NCBI RefSeq assembly: GCF_028748065.1
Contig: NZ_CP118166.1
Coordinates: 3,363,501 to 3,427,500, forward strand
Length of the DNA: 64,000 nucleotides
From: Hyphococcus flavus
GTDB lineage: Bacteria > Pseudomonadota > Alphaproteobacteria > Caulobacterales > Parvularculaceae
Direction: 5' to 3'
Notes under the pieces: model-generated
Database searches by the model: none
The model's input: the letters and a program-made list of their open reading frames with translations, nothing else
What the model was told of the DNA's origin: nothing
Position numbers and translations under genes: made by a program
In this document: in pieces, positions 26,076 to 33,209 of the stretch
Layout of the letters: every line of letters begins with the position of its first letter
How positions within the stretch are numbered: the first letter of the stretch is position 1

Positions 26076-27042
26076 CAGTACGTCGCCAGAGATCGCCGCG
26101 TTCCGTCAAGGGCGCTGACCCTTTTGAGATAGATTGCACTGCGCCGGACGCTGCGCCAGAAACAGCCAGAAACACTTTACGGTGCGTTGAGACCACCGTC
26201 CTGTTCTCCCATGCCGCCTCACCGCGTGCAGCAACTTTGCGTCCGATATCACGGTAAACATTTCGGGCTGCCAGTACCGCTGCAGAAGCACGAAGCGGCA
26301 AAAACCGCACCCCTTCACTGGCAGAGTCATAATATCGATCTGCGATCGCCAACACTTGTTTTACGACGCGCGTAAGCCCTGCTCTGTTGGTTTCGTGCAT
26401 GATGGCGGAAGGGTCGGCAGAAATGTTTTCCGCTTCGAGCCAACTAGTGGGCAAATAAATACGCCCGCCTCGGGCGTCATCAAATACGTCTCGACAAATG
26501 TTTGTAAGCTGAAAGGCAAGACCAAGATCACAAGCTCGATCAAGCACTTCACCATCGTCCTTACTCACGCCCATTATAATAGCCATCATGATCCCGACGA
26601 CGCCAGCAACGCCGTAGCAATATTCCATCAAGTCATCGAACGAAGTAAACTCTCGCTGGTCAACATCGTTTGCAAACCCATCAAGCAAATCAAGCGGGTA
26701 CCGCTCAGGCAAGTCATGACGCCGGGCAACAAGCGAAAACCCATCAAAAGCCGGCGTACCGGTAAGATCACCGCTAAAGGCCGTCCTTGTTTTAGCGCGC
26801 AACTCATCAAGCCGTTCAGCCATTTCTTTTCGGGACAATGTTCTGTCCGGCGCATCACCGCCCAGCTCTTGGCCATCGATCACATCATCGCAATACCGGC
26901 ACCATGCATAAAGCATATGCACATCGGACTGCATTGCTTTTCCAAACAATAGCGAGGCGATTGCAAAACTTTTTGAGCCCTTGGCGATCGTCTGCGCGCC
27001 GTGTGACGCAAGCGCGCTTTCGTTGAGTTGCATACTTGTCAC
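26056..27042 (-). CDS. crtB: phytoene synthase
   Basis: Joins two geranylgeranyl diphosphates to 15-cis-phytoene, the first committed carotenoid step. The 328-residue squalene/phytoene synthase fold shows the Asp-rich WCRYCDDVID and the second NICRDVFDDARGGRIYLP. The GTG start at 27042 overlaps the crtI stop in GTGA, so translation is coupled; an ATG three codons later (27033) is an alternative. Last gene of the crtY-crtI-crtB operon. Confidence 0.95.
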   Translation of the reverse strand: MTSMQLNESALASHGAQTIAKGSKSFAIASLLFGKAMQSDVHMLYAWCRYCDDVIDGQELGGDAPDRTLSRKEMAERLDELRAKTRTAFSGDLTGTPAFDGFSLVARRHDLPERYPLDLLDGFANDVDQREFTSFDDLMEYCYGVAGVVGIMMAIIMGVSKDDGEVLDRACDLGLAFQLTNICRDVFDDARGGRIYLPTSWLEAENISADPSAIMHETNRAGLTRVVKQVLAIADRYYDSASEGVRFLPLRASAAVLAARNVYRDIGRKVAARGEAAWENRTVVSTHRKVFLAVSGAASGAVQSISKGSAPLTERGDLWRRTVMERVR

Positions 27043-28544
27043 TGCGCAGCTTTCGGAGATGCAAAAACGTCTTCAAGCATGAGTCCGGCTGTCGCTTTGG
27101 CGGAACCCACAACTCCAGGAACGCCTGCTCCCGGATGAGTTCCAGCGCCAACAAAATAGAGATTAGGAATCTTGTCATCACGGTTGTGGATACGGAAAAA
27201 TGCTGACTGGGTCAGAATAGGCTCAATTGAAAAGGCAGACCCGGCATGTGCGTTCAAGTGGGTTTCAAAGTCAGCAGGCGTGAAGATATGGCTTGTCACC
27301 AGATCAGCACGCAGATCCGGAATGTAACGCTTCTCCAGATAGTCAAAGATTCGATCCCGGTATTTCGGTCCCTCAGCTGACCAATCGATATCTGCCTTTT
27401 CCAGATTTGGCACGGGCGCAAGTGCATAAAATGCAGAACACCCTTCAGGAGCCAGCTTCGGGTCGGTTTTTGTCGGCATGTGCAGATAAAGTGAAAAATC
27501 ATCAGGCAGGTCAGGACCAGAAAAAATTTCTGAAATCAACTCCCTATACCTTGGCCCGAATAATATTGAATGATGCGCCAAGTGTTTATGTTTGTGGTTA
27601 TTTTTCAGTCCGAAATACGCCACAAACAATGAGTTTGAAAATCGTTTCTTTTTTAGAGATCGCCCTTTTGACTGACCGCGCCTGTCATTCCGCAGTAATG
27701 TATCGTAGGTATGGACGATATCAGCGTTCGACGCGATCATATCAAAACGTTCACGGACGCCATTTTCCAAAATTATTTCTTCAACCCGGCCATCGTGCGT
27801 TGTGATTTCGTTTACTGGCGCGTTCAGGCGTATAACGCCACCCAGATCGCTAAAAAGCCTTGCCAGACCTGATACAAGGGCGCCGGTCCCGCCACGTGGA
27901 AACCAGACGCCCCACTTGCGTTCAAGCGCATGTATCAATGCGTAGATTGACGATGTTTTGAATGGATCGCCCCCCACTAGCAACGTGTGAAAGCTAAACG
28001 CCTGACGCAATTGCGGGTCTTTGATAAAATCAGACAATCTACCGTAAACGCTCCGGAAACTTTGCAACTGTGTCAGTTGCGGCGCCACACGCACCATGGA
28101 CCAGAAATTCAAAAACGGGACGGCGCCAAGCTTTTCATAGCCTTCACGGAATACGGCTTCCGAAAACTCGTAGAATTTTTTGTAGCCCTCAAGATCGTCA
28201 GGGTTCTTCTGTTCTATTTGGTCATAAAGGCGCGTTTCATCGCTGCAGTAATCAAACGAGTAACCATCCTCCCAGCACAGCCGGTAAAATGGATCGACAT
28301 TGATCATCTCGACGTAGTCAGACAGTTTCCGGCCCGATAGCGCGAATAATTCTTCCAGCGCTGAAGGATCGGTGATGACCGTGGGACCTGCATCAAACGT
28401 GAAGCCGTCTTTGCGAAACACATAAGCTCGTCCGCCTGGCATGTCGCGTTTTTCATAGAGCGTTGTTTGCACTCCTGCCGACTGCAAGCGGATCGCCAGC
28501 GCCAGACCGCCAAATCCTGAACCAATCACTGCGGCCTTTTTCAT
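27039..28544 (-). CDS. crtI: phytoene desaturase (phytoene to lycopene)
   Basis: FAD-dependent desaturase, 501 residues, that carries phytoene to lycopene. N-terminal dinucleotide fold IGSGFGGLALAIRLQ, then EKRDMPGGRAYVF; C-terminal carotenoid-desaturase signature NLYFVGAGTHPGAGVPGVVGSAK. Overlaps crtY upstream (ATGA) and crtB downstream (GTGA), a tightly coupled operon. The number of desaturation steps (four for lycopene, given the cyclase next door) is inferred. Confidence 0.96.
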   Translation of the reverse strand: MKKAAVIGSGFGGLALAIRLQSAGVQTTLYEKRDMPGGRAYVFRKDGFTFDAGPTVITDPSALEELFALSGRKLSDYVEMINVDPFYRLCWEDGYSFDYCSDETRLYDQIEQKNPDDLEGYKKFYEFSEAVFREGYEKLGAVPFLNFWSMVRVAPQLTQLQSFRSVYGRLSDFIKDPQLRQAFSFHTLLVGGDPFKTSSIYALIHALERKWGVWFPRGGTGALVSGLARLFSDLGGVIRLNAPVNEITTHDGRVEEIILENGVRERFDMIASNADIVHTYDTLLRNDRRGQSKGRSLKKKRFSNSLFVAYFGLKNNHKHKHLAHHSILFGPRYRELISEIFSGPDLPDDFSLYLHMPTKTDPKLAPEGCSAFYALAPVPNLEKADIDWSAEGPKYRDRIFDYLEKRYIPDLRADLVTSHIFTPADFETHLNAHAGSAFSIEPILTQSAFFRIHNRDDKIPNLYFVGAGTHPGAGVPGVVGSAKATAGLMLEDVFASPKAAQ

Positions 28545-29734
28545 GGACTCACTCTTTTTGTTTCGGTTTCAAACACGCTTGATTCACTCAACACTTTAAT
28601 CGCACTAGAGATAGGTACGGGAGGTTTGCCTGCAAGGACGCGCAATTTATCGGACACGGTCGACCCTCCTGCATAAAACCTCTCTATCAGACCTTGCGGA
28701 AGCTTATAAAATCTCTCGAGTACTCGATAGCGCTGGTCTGGCGCGGCCGCGCGGAAAAGCATTCGCGATAAAAGGCGATAAAACGAACGTTTACGCCACA
28801 TTTCCAGCGAGAACGTCTTTGTCAGCTCATAAAGCGATGTTGCAGACAGATCCTTCGCGTGTGCGATCTTAAGCGCGAGGGCCGCCGCATCCGGTAAGGA
28901 ATACCCGGTCAATGGGTGAAAAAGCCCTGCGCGCATACCAGCGCGTGGAACTAGGCCCGCAAGGTCCGGCCCAGGTTCATTCCAGAACCCTTCAATATCG
29001 CCAGCAAGGGCTATCGGCAGGACCCCTTTTTCTTCGCGCAGGATATTTTTAATCCTCCAACCATTGGTTTGCGCATAGTCTGTAATGGCTTGGCGCAAAT
29101 CTTTTTCGGCGAGGCTTGGCCCGTCTGAATATCGTGTGTCTTCTATCAGCGCGGTGCTCTCATCAAACGGCAAAACGTATAAAAAGCGATAGCCATCAAC
29201 CTGCGGCACTGTCGCATCCATGATGATCGGACAGTCAAGCCGATGCGGTGTTGTTAGCTCAACCACTTGTCCGATAAATTTCTGGTAGCCAAGCTGTATA
29301 TGAGCGCTTCGTTGACCTCCTCTGCAATCAATGACTGCATCTGCGTCCAGGTCATTCCCATCCTGAAACCCGACACGTTGTGGCAAAACCATGGTGACAG
29401 CACGATTTAACTCAACGCAGCCCTTTAGGGATTCCATTATCACCGTATGAAACTTTTCTGACGTGATCGAATTATACTGTGTGGATAGCTGCCTTGAATG
29501 CGCCGGAAACCGGACCTGCTGTTCACGCCATAGATAGCTGATTAGCGGTTTAACAAGAGCATGCCCCTCATCACTAAGATCGGGACCATGGAAAGACCAA
29601 GTATGGGCGCCGCCAAGCTTGCTGCCAGCCTCTATTAACTTGATGTTGATTTCAGGCCGGGCTTTCCGCAATGCCAGCGCCACTAGACCGCCCGCCAGTC
29701 CGCCGCCGACTATTGCAATATTCGTTTGTGACAT
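28541..29734 (-). CDS. crtY: lycopene beta-cyclase
   Basis: Closes beta rings on lycopene to form beta-carotene. CrtY-type enzyme of about 397 residues with the FAD fold IVGGGLAGGLVALALRK, GGAHTWSFHG, the LPFDESTALIEDTRYSD block and GLFHPLTGYSLPDA. I start at ATG 29734, preceded by GGGAG; the longer frame begins at 29755. First gene of the minus-strand carotenoid operon and divergent from the hydroxylase gene at 29801. Confidence 0.94.
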   Translation of the reverse strand: MSQTNIAIVGGGLAGGLVALALRKARPEINIKLIEAGSKLGGAHTWSFHGPDLSDEGHALVKPLISYLWREQQVRFPAHSRQLSTQYNSITSEKFHTVIMESLKGCVELNRAVTMVLPQRVGFQDGNDLDADAVIDCRGGQRSAHIQLGYQKFIGQVVELTTPHRLDCPIIMDATVPQVDGYRFLYVLPFDESTALIEDTRYSDGPSLAEKDLRQAITDYAQTNGWRIKNILREEKGVLPIALAGDIEGFWNEPGPDLAGLVPRAGMRAGLFHPLTGYSLPDAAALALKIAHAKDLSATSLYELTKTFSLEMWRKRSFYRLLSRMLFRAAAPDQRYRVLERFYKLPQGLIERFYAGGSTVSDKLRVLAGKPPVPISSAIKVLSESSVFETETKRVSP

Positions 29735-29800
29735 GAACTCCCGATCTCGCGTCATGCTGGCAACTATGGCAGATTAGCAGATTATGGACGATCATAGCGC

Positions 29801-30583
29801 ATGAATTTCTTCAATATCGATACGCTTGGCGGATTCGCCGCAACGTATGGTGCTTTGACTGTGCTCATCTGGGCTCGTTATTTTGTCATTGCGGGGCTTT
29901 TTTACTGGTTGCTATGGGGGCGACCCGAGGAAAAAGTTCATGCGGTGCGATTGTCGGAGAAACGACCAACGCGGGACACTGTAGCTTTCGAAATCAAGAT
30001 GTCGCTGTTGTCGTCCTTGATTTATGCTGCGCCCGGAACGGTCGTTATCGAAGCGTACAAAGCGGGCGGCACACAAATCTACACCAATATAGATTCTGTG
30101 TTTGCGTGGGCTTGGATACCATTCTCAATATTAATTTATCTTGTAATTCACGACACGTACTTCTATTGGACCCACCGCGCGATGCATGATCCCAAACTGT
30201 TTCGCGCCGTGCACCTCGCGCATCATCGGTCCCGACACCCAACACCGTGGGCGGGATTTTCCTTTCACCCATGGGAATCAATCATTAGTGCATGGCCGCT
30301 GCCGTTGGCGACTTTCTTTATTCCGATACATATCGGCGCTGTCGCTTTCCTGCTTGTGGTAATGACCGTCGCGGCAATTACCAATCACGCCGGCTGGGAA
30401 ATCCTGCCTCAAAAACTTGTTCGCAGCGCCGTGGGAAAGCATATTATTTCCGCCACACACCACAACCTTCATCACACGGACTATAACGCCAACTATGGGC
30501 TTTACTTCCGTTTTTGGGACAAGGTCATGAAAACGGATAAAGGGCTGGCGAAAGCACAGCCAGCCAAGTCAGAAAGCGTTTAG
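29801..30583 (+). CDS. sterol desaturase / fatty-acid hydroxylase family enzyme
   Basis: Integral membrane di-iron oxygenase of 260 residues. The His clusters are complete: HDTYFYWTHRAMH, HLAHHRSRHP and HHNLHHTDYN, between hydrophobic segments. It is divergent from crtY, with 66 bases between starts, so it probably acts on carotenoids. A 2,2'-hydroxylase (CrtG-like) making caloxanthin or nostoxanthin from zeaxanthin is possible; it is not a CrtW ketolase by its motif spacing. A role on hopanoids or lipids cannot be excluded. Confidence 0.78.
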   Translation: MNFFNIDTLGGFAATYGALTVLIWARYFVIAGLFYWLLWGRPEEKVHAVRLSEKRPTRDTVAFEIKMSLLSSLIYAAPGTVVIEAYKAGGTQIYTNIDSVFAWAWIPFSILIYLVIHDTYFYWTHRAMHDPKLFRAVHLAHHRSRHPTPWAGFSFHPWESIISAWPLPLATFFIPIHIGAVAFLLVVMTVAAITNHAGWEILPQKLVRSAVGKHIISATHHNLHHTDYNANYGLYFRFWDKVMKTDKGLAKAQPAKSESV

Positions 30584-30610
30584 AAATAAAGTTGAAGGCT
30601 CTCCGAGACG

Positions 30611-31858
30611 TTAGTTAATTCCGCCGAGAATAACGTGTTGAACAGCAGCGTATGAGGTTAATGCAGCCGCCCGGTTCACGCCCATCTGATGCACAAAATT
30701 CGGCACTGTTACATTTACGTCTACTTGTGTTTTGATGACTTGATTATCAAGCGTGTTGTTCAACACTGTCAAAATCCCTTGTGTGCCAACCCGTTGAATA
30801 ACTTCCGGATCAGTCACCTGGGCAAGAGTAGCAGACATGCTTGACTCGCTTTGCCCAGTTTGCGGGGTCGGTGTTTTTGTTTCCACGCTATATTGGCTGT
30901 AGATTTCGCCCCCATCAAAATTATTAGAGTTACCGCCAGATGGTGCAGAATTATCGGCAACAGTGATTGTTTCCTGTCCGCCTGATGGTGATGGATCGTT
31001 CTGGGGCTTTGGATTGGCTCCGTAGGCCATTCCATCATTGATGCTTGTGGTTGGGGTGTTGTTCACTGGCGTGCTGGTTTGAGCAGAACCGCCAGATGCA
31101 GAAGCTACAGTCGTAGTATCAGTGGCTCCAGTACTTGGCGCCGTGTTTGTTGCCGGCACTGTATTTTCAACAACCGTGATTACGCCAGCGTCGGTAGGAA
31201 GTTGTGTTGTCGGTGCAGTTTGATTCGAAACAGTCTGACTAGGTTCTGGTGTCGCAGCCACAGTTGCTGGTGCAGGCGCATTTGGCGTTGGCTGCGTTGT
31301 TGTTGGCGTTACCGTTGTTGTTACTACTGGTGGTTGGCTGGGGGTATTAGTCGTTGCTGCTTGCTGCGTGGAGGAAGCAGCAGGCTGAGGATTATTAGCC
31401 GGTGGCGGCGTTGATTGGGTACTATTTGATCCGGTTGTTGCCGGGGCGGACTGTTGACCTGCACCGGCAGAAGGACCGTCATTGCCAAATACGCCGCCTG
31501 GACCGAATACGCCGCCATCATCAATTGGCCCGCCATCGTCACCAAAAACGCCGCCTTCGCCAAAAGGACCGCCATCATCGCCAAAAACGCTGCCGCTATC
31601 GCCAAAGGGACCGTTTGGAAGCGGATTGATGCTCGGGGGCGTTACGGTCACGCCGATATTGAAAACAAATCCGCCAACCTGAAACCCGCCGCGTGCTTCG
31701 CTCAATTCTGTAGAAGAAAGCGGTGCTTCATTTAATTCCAGAAGATCACCGGAGAATAAATCATCCTCAACGGCGTCCATCGTTTCAGCCATAGCAGTGT
31801 TAAATGCTGCCAGACTGATTGCTCCTGTAATCGAAAATGTTTTTTTCAAATTCATCAT
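30611..31858 (-). CDS. secreted Thr/Pro/Asn-rich protein with double-glycine propeptide
   Basis: Unknown family, 415 residues. Signal peptide to AMA-E (residues 1-24). An acidic propeptide follows and ends in LSSTELSEARGG (residues 47-58), an exact fit to the double-glycine leader pattern (Leu-12, Ser-11, Glu-8, Leu-7, Gly-2, Gly-1). Then come a glycine-rich FGDDGG region (about 86-125), a long Thr/Pro/Ala/Asn low-complexity part, and a C-terminal domain with GILTVLNNT...VDVNV, shared with the small protein at 32641-33054. No cysteines. It overlaps the C39 peptidase stop by one base (TAATG). Probably a minor fibre or tip component; inferred. Confidence 0.72.
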   Translation of the reverse strand: MMNLKKTFSITGAISLAAFNTAMAETMDAVEDDLFSGDLLELNEAPLSSTELSEARGGFQVGGFVFNIGVTVTPPSINPLPNGPFGDSGSVFGDDGGPFGEGGVFGDDGGPIDDGGVFGPGGVFGNDGPSAGAGQQSAPATTGSNSTQSTPPPANNPQPAASSTQQAATTNTPSQPPVVTTTVTPTTTQPTPNAPAPATVAATPEPSQTVSNQTAPTTQLPTDAGVITVVENTVPATNTAPSTGATDTTTVASASGGSAQTSTPVNNTPTTSINDGMAYGANPKPQNDPSPSGGQETITVADNSAPSGGNSNNFDGGEIYSQYSVETKTPTPQTGQSESSMSATLAQVTDPEVIQRVGTQGILTVLNNTLDNQVIKTQVDVNVTVPNFVHQMGVNRAAALTSYAAVQHVILGGIN

Positions 31859-32631
31859 TATGGGCTCTCCACGAGCGTTCCAATAGAAATTCCAGAAAAA
31901 GACGGGCGGGTTTGATGTAAATGAAGCGATTGCAACGATTCATCATCCCTGGCCCGGTCGTATGGTGAGGTTGGCGTCAAACGCCAGTCAGCAACACGGT
32001 TGAAGTTGGCCTTACCGACCAGCACTTCCGACCGGATAAACAGGATCGTTCCATCCCAACGCTCTTCAAAAATGTGGCGCGGCATCGAAGTGACGCCCGT
32101 TGATGGATCACCGACGAGTACGACGCGGTCCGTAATTCCTTTGACCACGACAAAGTGCTTGTAGCCGCGGACATCGACCAATGCGATTCCGGGAACGCCG
32201 ATTTCCTGGACCCTGTCGAGCGTCAGGCTGAAACCATCTGCTTTAAGATTGATGCTTTCAAGATACCGTTTCATCTCAAGCAGGGAAAACCCCAACTCCC
32301 GGATACGGTTCTGGTCGCCAACATCCCACATAGCCTGGAACGCATCCGTTTCCGTCGTGGGACGTTGATAGTGGTGTGTCAGCAACGTTGCGAGCGCTGC
32401 CGAACCGCAACTGAAATCATATTGCTGGCGTACAACAGTCGAAAATTTTCGCTCCACCATGCTGGCGACTTTAATGCGCGCCATGGCGCCGCCAGAATTC
32501 ACAAGAAGGTCGCTAGCAAGTGCAGGCGTAGGCGCGCCTAGAGAAGCTGCGAAACAAGCCGAAATCAGCGGCGCCGCCAAAAGACTGCGCCAGCCGTACC
32601 GGTTGGGTTTATTTCGCGCTGTCTCCCCCAT
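31858..32631 (-). CDS. periplasmic C39-family cysteine peptidase (FapD-like)
   Basis: A 257-residue peptidase with a long basic N terminus and signal peptide (to about residue 40, TPALAS), so it works in the periplasm rather than as part of an ABC transporter. The papain-like triad is visible: Cys75 in YDFSCGSAAL with oxyanion-hole Gln69 or Gln70, His159 in YKHFVVV and Asp175 in GDPSTG. C39 domains cut after double-glycine leaders; both neighbouring secreted proteins carry such leaders. Free-standing periplasmic C39 peptidases are known as FapD in Pseudomonas amyloid operons. AGGA precedes the ATG; the gap from the upstream gene is 9 bases. Confidence 0.88.
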   Translation of the reverse strand: MGETARNKPNRYGWRSLLAAPLISACFAASLGAPTPALASDLLVNSGGAMARIKVASMVERKFSTVVRQQYDFSCGSAALATLLTHHYQRPTTETDAFQAMWDVGDQNRIRELGFSLLEMKRYLESINLKADGFSLTLDRVQEIGVPGIALVDVRGYKHFVVVKGITDRVVLVGDPSTGVTSMPRHIFEERWDGTILFIRSEVLVGKANFNRVADWRLTPTSPYDRARDDESLQSLHLHQTRPSFSGISIGTLVESP

Positions 32632-32640
32632 GCGTGTCCT

Positions 32641-33054
32641 TTACTGAGGCCCTGCCGCGCCAAGGAAAATGTTTACGTTGACGACGCTTTGCATAACGAC
32701 GCCATTGCCTGTGTTGTTGAAAACGGTCGTGATGCCGCCATTGTCGCTAATCATGTTGTTAGCGATTTGACCGTTGGTGGAATTGTTTGTCGTCACGCCT
32801 TCAACAGTGCCGGTATTTTCACCGACATTAGCGCCTAAATTGGCGATATCTATCGCAGTTTGGGAACCACCTGACGCAGACGCCATTGCGGTTTCATCAA
32901 GAGAGGCGAGATCACCAAAAATATCAGTTTGAAGCTCGGCGGGCGCAGACATCATGTGAGACGCTAACTGCTCTTCGCGCGTTGCGTCGTCAATTGTCGG
33001 ATCAGCTGCGATAAGAACGGGAGTAATAAAAAACCCCCACGCGCTCATACCCAT
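32641..33054 (-). CDS. small secreted protein with double-glycine propeptide
   Basis: Unknown family, 137 residues. The N terminus is short and hydrophobic (residues 4-17) but lacks positive charge, a weak export signal. An acidic propeptide ends in LDETAMASASGG (residues 52-63), with Leu-12, Met-7, Ala-4 and Gly-2/Gly-1 of the double-glycine leader. Cleavage would release 74 residues rich in Asn, Gly, Thr and Val, ending with GGITTVFNNTGNG...VVNVNI, the strand motif shared with its neighbours. It resembles in size and position an amyloid nucleator (FapB-like); this is inference. AGGGGG lies 6 bases before the ATG. Confidence 0.7.
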   Translation of the reverse strand: MGMSAWGFFITPVLIAADPTIDDATREEQLASHMMSAPAELQTDIFGDLASLDETAMASASGGSQTAIDIANLGANVGENTGTVEGVTTNNSTNGQIANNMISDNGGITTVFNNTGNGVVMQSVVNVNIFLGAAGPQ

Positions 33055-33164
33055 TTCAGTCCCCCTAACTCAGTTTGTAACAGCGCCAATACACGCGCCC
33101 CACAAACCATCTTTACTAAATTACTCATCAAACCCTGATTCAGAAAGTTATCGTTTGTTAATAA

Positions 33165-33192
33165 CGGCGCTGCAGGAAACCCTGCAGCGCCG
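33165..33192. terminator. 12-base stem-loop behind the repeat-protein gene
   Basis: CGGCGCTGCAGG, loop AAAC, CCTGCAGCGCCG: a perfect 12-base stem 18 bases beyond the minus-strand stop at 33210. Only short T-runs follow, so termination may be partial. That would give more mRNA for the major protein than for the downstream secretion genes. Confidence 0.7.
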
Positions 33193-33209
33193 CCGGTAAA
33201 AGAACCGTA

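Noticed and set aside
30611-33054. Bacteriocin (class II or microcin) system with C39 processing
   Set aside because: There is no ABC transporter with C39 domain, no immunity gene, the peptidase has a signal peptide and the substrates are large with export signals; a surface-fibre system fits better.
33055-33164. Possible sigma-54 promoter for the small double-glycine protein
   Set aside because: TGGTTT-GTGGG-GCGC keeps only GG and GC; the rest of both boxes is wrong.
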